24,124 nucleotides of DNA, from contig JALJEE010002612.1 in NCBI GenBank assembly GCA_023231475.1, positions 1 through 24,124 of the forward strand, in the 5' to 3' direction. Below the pieces are notes generated by a model, which was not told the DNA's origin, made no database searches, and was given only the letters and a program-made list of their open reading frames with translations. This DNA is from Seison nebaliae. Lineage: Eukaryota; Rotifera; Pararotatoria; Seisonacea; Seisonidae. This document shows positions 11,687 to 21,313 of this stretch, piece after piece. The translations under genes were made by a program, and so were the position numbers. How positions within the stretch are numbered: the stretch's first letter is position 1; each line of letters begins with the position of its first letter.

Positions 11687-12320
11687 ATTATGTGTTTCGA
11701 ATAGATTAGGGAATAGAATGGATCTGTAAAAGAAGAAGAAGAGAATGATGAAGAAATCAAATAAAAGAAAACTTCGAAAGAAAAGATTGGTGTGGAAAAA
11801 TTGGTTTATTCTTCTCTCCTTCGAACTCTTTATATATACGCTTCTATATGAAAGCGTGTGTGAAAGAGAGATCCCTTTATCTAAGAAATAACAGACAACA
11901 TTTATGACTAATCAAATGACCTAATTCACTTCGAGAGTATATGTAATGGCTCTAAATTTAAATAATATAAACTTCTCCCTCATATCAGAAATTGTTAGAA
12001 AATTTATTTTTTTTTTAAATTAATCAAAATAAATTATAATTCTTTTCATTCTCATCTGAAGTATCGAGATGCAGATCATTTATTATTAGTAGTTGGCAGT
12101 TGTTCCAAAAACTCTAAAATTATCGAAGTGAATCGAATAGTAGTTTGAGAGGAATGAAGCTAAATTTTGGAAATTTCGACATTTTCCCAATTCGAAATTA
12201 TTCGTAGAACGTTTTCATTCCATAAAAAATTTGTTAATGTATAATAGGAACTTGCATTAATTCTAATTATTTATTAGATCCATAGTTTTTCTTCTTCTCC
12301 GAATACAAACAATCGTCGAT
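11687..12320. promoter_or_regulatory. Divergent WDR1/ECH1 intergenic region
   Basis: 634 bp separate the two start codons, so both promoters must lie here unless transcripts overlap. The WDR1 side has a clear TATA-like box (11828-11838). The ECH1 side is AT-rich with no convincing TATA or initiator. A T-run at about 12006-12016 may act as a nucleosome-poor tract. No conserved coding frame is present. Confidence 0.5.
11828..11838 (-). promoter_or_regulatory. TATA-like box for WDR1
   Basis: The minus strand reads TATATATAAAG, a strong match to TATAWAAG, 142 nt upstream of the WDR1 ATG. Transcription starting about 30 nt downstream would give a 5' leader of roughly 110 nt. Orientation favours WDR1 over ECH1. 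Confidence 0.45.
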
Positions 12321-13217
12321 ATGAACAAATTATATTTATGCAGACATTTCACCAAACGTTCATTATCATCTGCCGCTAATTCTTCTTATTCTTACGAGAC
12401 AATCAAAGTGACATTTCCAGAGAAATATGTAGCGAAAGTGGAATTGAATCGTCCGAAATCATTAAATTCCATCAATCTCCAAATGTGGAAAGATATCGGG
12501 AATGTTTTCTCTTCACTAAAAAATGACGATAATTGTCGATCGATCATTCTTACTTCATCCACTTCTAAAGCATTTACGAGTGGATTGGATTTGCAGGATA
12601 CATCTCTCCAAACCATCGTTACTTCGTCGAAAGATAGTGCGAGAAAATCGATGGAATTATATCGACTAATCGAACATCATCAGAAATCGTTCCTTAATGT
12701 GTACAAATGTAACAAACCTGTCATATCAGCAATTGGCGGTTATTGTATCGGTGCTGGTGTCGATTTGATTTGTGCGACGGCCATTCGATACGCTTCAGAA
12801 CAAACGAAATTTTCCATAAAAGAAATCGATATCGGTCTAGCACCAGATGTTGGCACACTCCAATTCCTTCCAATTATTTGTGGTAATCATAGTCAATTAC
12901 ATGAATTAATTTTTACAGCAAAAAATTTCGATTCGAAAATGGCGATGGATATCGGTCTCATTAGTCATTTATCATCAAATTATGAGGAGGTTGTTAAGGA
13001 CGCGATAAAATTAGGTGTGGACATCTCTTCGAAAAGTCCTCGAGCTGTCCAAACAGCGAGACAATGTCTCATAGATTTAAATTTGAGGAAAGTGGAGGAA
13101 TCATTGACGAGAAGTTGTTTACATAATATGTCGATGTTACAATCACCAGATATCATGATTGCCATTCAAAAAGGAATGATGAAAGAAAAAACGACTTGTG
13201 ACGATTTCCCTAAATGA
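12321..13217 (+). CDS. ECH1: Delta(3,5)-delta(2,4)-dienoyl-CoA isomerase
   Basis: Intronless, 298 aa (human 328). It is an enoyl-CoA hydratase/isomerase (crotonase) family enzyme that shifts 3,5-dienoyl-CoA to 2,4-dienoyl-CoA during beta-oxidation of unsaturated fatty acids. Three acidic residues fit the ECH1 active site: D148 in GAGVDLI, E168 in KEIDIGL and D176 in APDVGTL. Their spacing (20 and 8) equals that of rat D176/E196/D204, which separates ECH1 from plain hydratases. Further blocks are VELNRPKSLNSIN, FTSGLDL, KPVISAIGGYCIG and HNMSMLQSPD. The N-terminus MNKLYLCRHFTKRSLSS is basic and amphipathic, fitting a mitochondrial presequence. The C-terminus is DFPK, without the peroxisomal SKL of mammalian ECH1, so mitochondrial localisation only is inferred. 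It is divergent from WDR1 and lies 136 bp before PP2A-A. Confidence 0.93.
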   Translation: MNKLYLCRHFTKRSLSSAANSSYSYETIKVTFPEKYVAKVELNRPKSLNSINLQMWKDIGNVFSSLKNDDNCRSIILTSSTSKAFTSGLDLQDTSLQTIVTSSKDSARKSMELYRLIEHHQKSFLNVYKCNKPVISAIGGYCIGAGVDLICATAIRYASEQTKFSIKEIDIGLAPDVGTLQFLPIICGNHSQLHELIFTAKNFDSKMAMDIGLISHLSSNYEEVVKDAIKLGVDISSKSPRAVQTARQCLIDLNLRKVEESLTRSCLHNMSMLQSPDIMIAIQKGMMKEKTTCDDFPK

Positions 13218-13353
13218 ATTTCTTAAATTTCTTAAAATGAAATTTTATAAAAAATTTTATTGGCACAATAATAATATTGAGAGATTAAACTGATAATTTT
13301 ATTTCTATTTCGATTATTCTTTTAGATTTTTTTTTCATTGGATTTTAAGATTG

Positions 13354-15249
13354 ATGGCTTCGACAGCAAAAGCAGGAACTGATGACGAATTTCATCCCAT
13401 CAACATTCTCGTCAACGAATTACGTGACGATGATCCTCAAGCGAGATTGAATTGTGTTAAACAATTATCATCGATCGCTCTCGCTCTAGGTCCAGAACGA
13501 ACGAGATTAGAATTGATTCCATTCCTCACCGATACGGTATATGATGAAGATGAAATTCTAATGGTTCTCGCTCAACAATTGGGAAATTTCATTGATCTGG
13601 TAGGAGGGAAAGATTATGCACGAATTCTCTTACCACCTTTAGAAAGTTTGGCAGTTATCGAAGAAACGGTTGTACGACAACATGCCATTGAATCGTTGAA
13701 AAATCTGGCGAAACAAATGCCTGATCATCCGATAGTTGTTTATTTCGTTCCGATGGTTCGTCGTTTAGCTACCGGCGAATGGTTCACAAGTCGTGCAAGT
13801 GCTTCCTCTTTATTCGGTGTTTGTTATCGTCGTTTGAAATCAGGTAAAGAAGAATTGAGAAAATTATTTAGTAAATTGTGCACTGATGAATCGCCAATTG
13901 TTCGACGAGCAGCAGCGAAGGAATTTGGAGATTTCTGTGAAATGATGGAAGATGATGAAGATGTTCTCTCAATGATTCCTATTTTGAGTAAGATTTGTGA
14001 AGATGATCAAGATAGTGTTCGATTATTGGCATTAATCAGTTGTGTGAAAATTGCAAAATTCTTCTCGAAATCGATAGTGGAACGACGTGGCATTCTCGCT
14101 ATTCTTCATCGACTAATTCAAGAAGATAAATCATGGAGAGTTCGAATTGTTCTTGCTGAGAATATCGTTCCTTTGGCTGATTGTGTAACGAATGAAGTAT
14201 TCGAATCGAGAATTCTTCCAGCATATGTCGGTTTATTGAAAGATAATGAAGGAGAAGTGAAAGCAGCAGCTGCTAATCGATTAAGTGAATTCTGCTCAAA
14301 ACTTCCATTTCAATCGGATACAAATACAAATATTTTTGTTCGAATGATCTTACCAGAAGTTCAAACTTTAATTTCATCTGACAATATTCATGTGAAACAA
14401 GCAATTGCAAAAGAGATTTTAGGAGTCGCTCCAATTCTAGGAAAAGAAGGATCAATCATTCATTTAATTCCCATTTTCCAACAACAACTTCGTGACGAGA
14501 ATTCTGAAGTTCGTCTCAACATCATCAAAAATATCAATCGTATCAGTAACGTTAAATTAAATAATTGATCATTAAAAATTCAATTTAATTTTAGATTATT
14601 GGAATTAAAATTCTTTCCGATCAATTATTACCTCCAATCATCGAATTAGCCAAAGATAAGAAATGGAGAGTGAGAATTGCAATTCTCGATTACATGACTA
14701 AATTAGCCGAACAATTAGGGAGGGAATTCTTTGATGCGAATTTAGCACCGATTTGTATGCAAAGTTTAAGCGATCCCGTTTTCGCTATTCGTGACAAAGC
14801 CACATATATTCTCGCTGATCTCAGTAAACATTTTGGAACGGAATGGTGTGATCAAAATGTCATTCCCGAAATCATCAAATGTTCGGACGAACGTAATTAT
14901 CTTTTCCGTATGAACAGTTTATCGTGCATTCAGAAACTGGCGAAAATTATCGATGGAGATGTGGTGAATCGACGACTCGTTCCAATTGTCATTCCGTTGG
15001 CGAATGACGCGACAGCTAATGTCCGATTTACGGCAGTCATTACCATTAAAATGTTATTGGATGTGGTGGATAAATCGTTAATTTTCTATATATTATTAAT
15101 TTAAAAATTTTATATTTAAAAATTTAATTTGATCTAGAACGATCGATATGAAATTTCGTCCGATAGTAGAAGGAATGATCGATGATGGTGATGTGGATTG
15201 TCGAGATTATGCGAAGGAAGCATTAAATGCAATGAATCGAGTCTCCTAG
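13354..15249 (+). CDS. PPP2R1A: PP2A 65-kDa scaffold (A) regulatory subunit
   Basis: Exons: join(13354..14550,14595..15076,15138..15249), 596 aa (human 589). The protein is a horseshoe of 15 HEAT repeats that holds the PP2A catalytic and B subunits. Similarity to animal PP2A-A is continuous: ALGPERTRLELIPFLTDT, ALGxERT context, LLPPLESLAVIEETVVRQ, ATGEWFTSRASASSLF, VRRAAAKEFGDF, EDDQDSVRLLA, EDKSWRVRIV, APILGKEGSIIHLIPIF, RDENSEVRLNII, AKDKKWRVRIAILDYM and the final HEAT helix CRDYAKEALNAMNRVS. The frame extends to a TTG at 13351, but the ATG at 13354 is the natural start. Introns are 44 and 61 nt, and both joins fall inside conserved HEAT repeats. AATAAA at 15507-15512 is 258 nt after the stop. 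Confidence 0.96.
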
Positions 15250-15570
15250 TCGACAAGAAGGAAATGTTCAAATAATGAATTAAGATGTTCAATTGTCAAT
15301 TTCCTTTTTTCTTTCCAATTAGGAAACGAATGAGAAATGAACATTCTTTTTACATGAATTCCTTCTTTCTTTTGATGAATGATAATTGAAGTAGAAAATT
15401 TAAATTTCTGTTCTTTTTAACTTTAAAAAGATTTTTTTTCATTTGATTTCGTGTTTCTTTTCCTTTCCGTGGTCATTATTTTTTCCTCTTTCTAAAGTTT
15501 TTTCTTAATAAAATTTCAACAATATTTTAATTTATTTTCATCTTAATAAGTCATCTTCCATCCCGTAGCG
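15250..15570. other. Spacer: PP2A-A 3' UTR and promoter of the next gene
   Basis: 321 bp, T-rich on the plus strand with many TTTCTTTT runs, and a candidate poly(A) signal AATAAA at 15507-15512. The next start codon follows within 60 bp of that signal, so the downstream promoter must overlap the 3' end or be very short. No coding frame is seen. Confidence 0.45.
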
Positions 15571-16281
15571 ATGGAATCACACGACAAGTTACTGAATACG
15601 ATTGAGGCACATCAGGCCACACATCTGTTCACTGACAAAACCATCCAGGCCAATTTCACCACGAATACTCTCACGAGAATTTCACAATTAAAAAATTATA
15701 AATTTAATCAATTTCTATCCAAACGTAAAAGTCATTCAAGTTCACAAAAAAGATTTTTTCAGAAATTTAATTTTCAATTTTTTTTTTAAATTTCTTTCTT
15801 TGAAGGAAGTAAAGAAGAACCTTTATTCAGGTTTCGTGGACCTTTAAATGATTTTATTGAATTATTGGGTTTCCTTTCACCAGCCGACACTATTTCAGTA
15901 GACCCTCAAAACACTGAATTTAATGCCACTCACACAACACCCATAAGAAAACTACCAGGAAAAGAATTGAACGCCACCGATATTTCAGGATTATCGATCG
16001 TTGAAGTTCGTAAAATGTTAAGTGATAATCGAGTGAAACAACAACATTCATTAACATCACAAACAAATCATCATTATTCGAACATGCGAAATAATCATCC
16101 GAAGACTTCGAAAGAGACAGGTGATAAATCACATCCACATCCGTTATTTCCGACAAATGATCAGAATAAAACGTCGAATATGCCGTGTAATCGACAGCCG
16201 AATGTGATGAAATTGAATAAAGATCTCAAATATTTTACAATTCCACGAAACATTGATTTTAAGAAATCTCATACGACATAA
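15571..16281 (+). CDS. Unrecognised 214-aa protein (two exons)
   Basis: Model: join(15571..15739,15806..16281). I recognise no family. The ATG follows an in-frame upstream stop. Exon 1 gives a polar helix-prone start (MESHDKLLNTIEAHQATHLF). Exon 2 begins SKEEPLFRFRGPLNDFIELL, has a second ordered-looking patch (ISGLSIVEVRKMLSDN), then becomes a His/Asn/Lys/Pro-rich tail that looks disordered, ending KKSHTT. The intron is required because frame 1 stops at the T-run near 15787. Three donors (15725 GTA, 15731 GTC, 15740 GTT) all keep the frame with the acceptor at 15805. I chose GTT because it fits the other introns here; the alternatives shorten the protein by 3 or 5 residues. Poly(A) signal at 16322. 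A role cannot be inferred. Confidence 0.55.
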
Positions 16282-16321
16282 TTGAATATAAGTTTTCTTC
16301 TTTTTTTTTCAATTGAGAAGA

Positions 16322-16327
16322 AATAAA
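16322..16327 (+). other. Poly(A) signal of the 214-aa gene
   Basis: AATAAA lies 41 nt after the stop at 16281. It supports this gene ending here rather than splicing on into the next one. Confidence 0.45.
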
Positions 16328-16521
16328 TTTCCATATTTTTTTCACGATAAATTTGAAAGAGGAACGAGAATTGAAAGTGAAAAAGTTTTTTTGTGATTGA
16401 TTTCAATTTCTTTAAATTCCCTTCATTTCAATTTAATTAAAGGTCAATCCGATCGGTAAATTGGAAATTGTTTCGTTGAAATTCTCATTCGAATTGTAAA
16501 TGTTCTATTACCTCTCCTCAA

Positions 16522-18059
16522 ATGACGACTAACGTAATCGACGGATTCCAAAAATTTCTTCCAACGAACGTTCAACTTTATCTCATAAACTTTCATCAAC
16601 TTTTTCACTTACTTTTAGAATTATTTCCGAGATATACGCGTCCAATGTGAAATTAAGTCCCAATTGTATGAGACGTTACCTCCCAGTGCTAAAGTGAAAT
16701 TACAACATCTTGTCCATGTCCATGATTTCTCTACTGGCATGACATTTGCCAATCCCAGTTTAGAATTTTCTTAATTTTATTATTATTCAAATTTCCCATT
16801 AGGTAATTCGACGAAAATGAAACAATATAAATTTGATGGTAATTGGAATAGTTTTTTGGATCTCTGTCAATTAATTCATTCATTCCAACTTCATATTAAT
16901 CATTTTGTTGTACAAAATAACGAGATGGATAATGGTGATGCACGAATGGCTTTCGACGATTTAATTGACGTAAATAAACAACACGACATGGTAGTTCATA
17001 ATCCTGTAAAACCGGAATATGAGAAGGAGAAAGAAATGATACAAATCAGTTCTATCAAATCGAACAAATCGAAGAAATCGAATAAGAAGAAGAAAATTAG
17101 AATGAAAAAAAGTAAGAAATACATTACGGATATCGCTTGTACTGATGAATCATCAACTGAAGAAATTGATGATGATAAAGATAATTCGGAAGATAATTCA
17201 AACGTGAACGATTCGAATTTATCATCATCAGATGATAGTGAAGATAAAACGGAAGATTCCAGTCGAAACGGAAAATATAAAGAGAAGAAAACTGAACGAA
17301 GTAATTTACATCAAAAGTCATCGAAAAAACAACGACGTTCGAAAAAGAAATCTCATCATCATTCACCATCTCATCAAAAGGAGAATAATCGGACGAAGGA
17401 AATAAATAGAACGAAATCACCAAATCGGAAAACATATTATTCTTCCAGTAAAGATCGTGCATCACCACCACCAATACCCGATCGCTATCCACAAAACAAT
17501 CATTCAAGAAGACATAATTCAGCCAACAGCCGAAAATTCTCTAACAGATCAATACCAGATAAACCTCTCGACAACTTACCATCCGAATCATTATTAGACG
17601 AAGATCAGGGAGTGAATGAGAGGAAGCTTTATGTGAAACGAAGTTCGTTCGAATATGTTCGTCGTATTAAACGAAGTCAACTCGAATATGTTTATTTTTC
17701 TTTTGAAATTTCTCTCAAATTTATAAAAACATTTTCAGATTAGTAACAAATACGCAGTTATTTTAGAGAAGAAAGAGATATCAGTCGATGAAGATTTTAT
17801 CATATTAGAAATAAAACGTTTCCACCAAACCTCTAATTTATCTGGTGCAGTCAAAGCATTGGAATATTTAATGGATATTATCAATCGCGAAGTGGTGGCT
17901 ATCAAGTTACCATCAGCCAAATTTTACACAAAAAATAAAGTCAATCAAATTGAGAGCGAATTTGGAATTGTCACGTTGAAACAACAAAAAAAGATAGTCG
18001 GTCCGAAATCACAAGTCGATGATTTCCTCAATCAGGAGAATATGCCGAATGTCAAATAA
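16522..18059 (+). CDS. Unrecognised 464-aa protein with a Ser/Lys/Asp-rich middle
   Basis: Model: join(16522..16569,16619..16757,16803..17689,17739..18059). Three parts can be seen. Residues 1 to about 120 look folded (NYFRDIRVQCEIKSQLYE, LVHVHDFSTGMTF, NWNSFLDLCQLIHSFQLHI). From about 148 to 330 lies a low-complexity region: Lys/Ser-rich, then acidic (TDESSTEEIDDDKDNSED), then Lys/Ser/His-rich again, with SPS and TKSP phosphosite-like motifs. The last 106 residues (exon 4) look helical and ordered (DEDFIILEIKRFHQ, GAVKALEYLMDIINREV). The architecture of folded ends joined by a charged linker is common in nuclear or cytoskeletal adaptors, but that is only analogy. All four exons join in frame through 45-49 nt introns, two starting GTTT and one GTTC. 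Exon 1 (16 codons) is the least certain. AATAAA at 18236. Confidence 0.6.
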
Positions 18060-18296
18060 ATCAAATGTGTACTTCAAAAACATTTATCGATCGATATCCA
18101 TTTAGTTACTATGGCGACGGAAGTTACTGAAGCTTAAATTTTAAAAGAAAATTTTTAAAATTAAATTTTGAAAAAAATTAAATTCTGTCCATTTTCTTTG
18201 TCATATTTCATTTGAAATTTCCTTTCAACTAACTGAATAAATACGAATCATCATTAATCGAAGATATTATTTGGCAGGAGATGTGAAAAATCAAAA

Positions 18297-21191
18297 ATGA
18301 AGTTAAATGATGTAGAGCTGTGTGGTATTCGGAGGAATTTGAGAGAATTCGTCGAAAATGATTTTGGGCATTTTCAGACTATATTGAATGAAATTGATGA
18401 TGACGTTCTCTCCAATTTCTTTTATATAATTTTTGATCATATTTGGCAATCGAAGAAATTGGATAGACTTTTCATTGATTTTTTGATGGATTTCCATCGA
18501 CAACCGGTGTTTGATCAGAATTTTGTCAAGAGAATTTTTTCTTCAAAACAAAATTTTGATATTCGTTTCATTCCATTATTGGATTATCGATTATTGATTA
18601 ATCATATGGAATATTTATTGATTTGGTGTTCAAATGAAATGGATTTGAAAATCGATTCGTCGTCAATCGGACGGAATTTAAATGGTTTCTATCAATTTCT
18701 TATAGAGAAGAATTATTATCAAACATTTTTTGGAAATATCTTGAATTCTAATAAAATCGAAGATAAAATGATTTATTTGATTGATCAATTTTATTTAATC
18801 GATATCGATCGATTGAAATTTTTATCAGAAAATCAAATTAATTGTCTGATAAATCTGTCCATTAAACGAACGTTAATTGGAGGAATTGATAAAAATGAAT
18901 TTTTCATAATTTCAACATTTCTCATCAAATCAATTCCATATGGAAATGGTGAATTGATGGAAGACGAAATGGTCTTCCGAAATTGGATGACAGTTTTATT
19001 CGAAAAATTCGAATTCGAAGAAAATGTAGAAATTTTGAATATTTTATTATCAATTCTAATTTCTCCTTCAGAGAGTCATGACGTTAATTTTTTGAGGACA
19101 ATTCTTAGAAATTCTGATCGACATGAAACTGGGAAAAGTTTTTTGAAGAAGTTCGAAGGTTTCTGGATAAAAAATTTGAATGAAATTCATTTCGTCAGTA
19201 AGAGATGTGGGGAAGTGTTTCAAATGTTAACGAAAATTATCTATCAACAATTCGAAGTGGAAGAAATGAATAATTTGAAAATGATGTTCTCTTTTCATTT
19301 ATGTGGAATAAATTTGATGGAGAAGAAAGGAGATTTCGAAGAAATTATCAAAAAACATTGTCGATTACCCATCATTATGAATAGTACTTATTACTCCAAT
19401 ATTATATTAAATAGATCGATATATCATTTACTTGTTTACCCAATTAATATTTTGGAGAAATGGGTGAAATGTGGGGAAGATATAAATGTTTATCAAATCA
19501 TCTTTTATTATTGTGCAGTGATCAAAGAGATATTCGTTCTTGCCAATTGGGAGATGATAATAAAAAGTGACATTTTTTTTTTGAATTTCCTCTCGAAATT
19601 TCTCAATTTCATTCAATTTCATATTCTTCAACCAAATCAAGAAAACGATAATTATCTATATTTCATCAATCAAATCAAACAAACGATCAATATGTTAATC
19701 GATAATCCATTCACCATTCTCCAATCCAATGACAATCCAAACGAATTATTTGTCAGTCGTTTCCTTCTTTGCATTTCACAATTACTCATCAAATTCCCCA
19801 AACATTTTATGGATGAATCGAATTTATCTCAATATTTTCATTTCATTTTCCACTTCATTGATAAATTATCCCAAAATCAAAAAAAGAAATTTTTTGATAA
19901 TCTTCTCTCAATCGATGAATTCTCTTGCGAGGAAATTGAAATTCAATTTCAAAATTACAAATATCACATTCTCCACCATTTTTCTCAATTGATTTTATTC
20001 GACAATTATTCTCAATTCAACATCAATCTCTTTCTCCGATTATTTGAGGGAGATAAATTCACTGAAAAATTCAAATTGATTCACAAACCAATCAATTATA
20101 TTAATTTGAAATTATTTCTATTTTTGAAGAATGGTCATCAAATTCAAAATAAGAAAATTATCGAGAAATACAAAGAAACTTTTTTCCATTCGATTTTTGA
20201 AAAATTCGATAAAAATTATCATTTCAATATCAAACAATTAACAACGAAAGATTTGTTGATATTGAAGAATATTCTACTCATCTTCTCCACCATCTCCTTA
20301 GCCAACATTCCCACCAATCACCATTTTCACGAACATTTACCTGAAATTTACAGAATTATTTTTCGAGGAATTCTCAGCAAATTCAACGATTTAACGAAAA
20401 TTCCATCGAATCAATTCACGTCCCAATTCCTCCGTATCATTATTGGTGTGTTTCCTTATTATTTATATTCTGCAATTAATTTCTATAATGATATTGAAAT
20501 CAGACAAGATTTTCATGAAATTCTCTCGATTTGTTTAGATGGAAATCGTCGAAAGTTTCTTAAAGAAACAAATCCGATTGAAACGATTTTGTGTGAAATA
20601 AAGAAATTTTCCGATTTGGAAATTCGTGAGAAATTATTTCTTACAGTATTAAACGAGGGGAAGAATGTTAATAGAACTTCTCAAATTTACGGAAATGAAA
20701 TTAATCAAATTCTCATAAATATTTTGATGGAAATGAAAAAAGATTTACGAGATCGTCTCCAACTCAATTTATTTAATCTGATGTTTGAGAAGGAATATTT
20801 CTTCAATTATCTATTCTATTCATTATATTCATATTATTGGAATATGGTTAAATTGAATTCGGATATTTTCATCATATCAATCAGAAAATTGATCGAAGAA
20901 TTAACGAAAATTTTATACAATTCAGGAAATCTGATTTATAACGAAAGAGAAAATATTTTCAGAATCTTCTTCAAACAAATGAATCTGATGATCGAATTGA
21001 AACAAAACGGAAATAAATGTTCGAATAAATTTGTGATAAAAATGATGATGAGTATTCGATCATTATTGATGATTGGTAAATCAGTAAATGATAGCTCATC
21101 GAATCAATCATTAAAATATTTCCTTTTACGTCAATCCCAATGTCAGAATGAGACATCATCAGTCAAAGAATTATTAAATATATTTGATTAA
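18297..21191 (+). CDS. Unrecognised large intronless protein, 964 aa
   Basis: A single uninterrupted frame from ATG to TAA. A frame of 965 codons in DNA this AT-rich must be under selection. The protein is rich in Phe, Ile, Leu, Asn and Lys, mostly predicted-helix-like, with no signal peptide, no convincing membrane segments and no catalytic motif that I recognise. Alternating hydrophobic helices (LLISQLLIKFPKHF-like patterns, DNLLSIDEFSCEEIEIQFQ) suggest an alpha-solenoid such as a HEAT/ARM-type fold, which is inference. The C-terminus turns polar (NDSSSNQSLKYFLLRQSQ). Fast-evolving nucleolar or DNA-repair scaffold proteins of similar size exist, but I cannot match one. It begins 237 bp after the previous gene and ends 122 bp before the DNAJB11 start, all on the same strand. 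Confidence 0.75.
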   Translation: MKLNDVELCGIRRNLREFVENDFGHFQTILNEIDDDVLSNFFYIIFDHIWQSKKLDRLFIDFLMDFHRQPVFDQNFVKRIFSSKQNFDIRFIPLLDYRLLINHMEYLLIWCSNEMDLKIDSSSIGRNLNGFYQFLIEKNYYQTFFGNILNSNKIEDKMIYLIDQFYLIDIDRLKFLSENQINCLINLSIKRTLIGGIDKNEFFIISTFLIKSIPYGNGELMEDEMVFRNWMTVLFEKFEFEENVEILNILLSILISPSESHDVNFLRTILRNSDRHETGKSFLKKFEGFWIKNLNEIHFVSKRCGEVFQMLTKIIYQQFEVEEMNNLKMMFSFHLCGINLMEKKGDFEEIIKKHCRLPIIMNSTYYSNIILNRSIYHLLVYPINILEKWVKCGEDINVYQIIFYYCAVIKEIFVLANWEMIIKSDIFFLNFLSKFLNFIQFHILQPNQENDNYLYFINQIKQTINMLIDNPFTILQSNDNPNELFVSRFLLCISQLLIKFPKHFMDESNLSQYFHFIFHFIDKLSQNQKKKFFDNLLSIDEFSCEEIEIQFQNYKYHILHHFSQLILFDNYSQFNINLFLRLFEGDKFTEKFKLIHKPINYINLKLFLFLKNGHQIQNKKIIEKYKETFFHSIFEKFDKNYHFNIKQLTTKDLLILKNILLIFSTISLANIPTNHHFHEHLPEIYRIIFRGILSKFNDLTKIPSNQFTSQFLRIIIGVFPYYLYSAINFYNDIEIRQDFHEILSICLDGNRRKFLKETNPIETILCEIKKFSDLEIREKLFLTVLNEGKNVNRTSQIYGNEINQILINILMEMKKDLRDRLQLNLFNLMFEKEYFFNYLFYSLYSYYWNMVKLNSDIFIISIRKLIEELTKILYNSGNLIYNERENIFRIFFKQMNLMIELKQNGNKCSNKFVIKMMMSIRSLLMIGKSVNDSSSNQSLKYFLLRQSQCQNETSSVKELLNIFD

Positions 21192-21313
21192 TTCAAAAAA
21201 ATTTTTTTATAATTTTTCACTTTTCTTTTTCTAGAATAACCAGATCATTTTTTCATTTTGTATTATTTCCATTCATTTTTCTCATACTCTCCAATTTACT
21301 GTGTAAACTAATT

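Noticed and set aside
17124-17507. 127-codon minus-strand frame inside the 464-aa gene
   Set aside because: It arises from reading the low-complexity GAT/TCA-rich coding strand backwards. Composition explains it.
17739-18059. Doublecortin, TFIIS-N/integrase-binding-like or AF9-type C-terminal domain in the 464-aa protein
   Set aside because: Only scattered hydrophobic positions match by eye and the signature residues are missing, so no family was assigned.
15571-18059. One long gene joining the 214-aa and 464-aa models
   Set aside because: The first model ends in a stop with a poly(A) signal 41 nt later, and no in-frame donor lies before that stop. The second has its own ATG and first exon.
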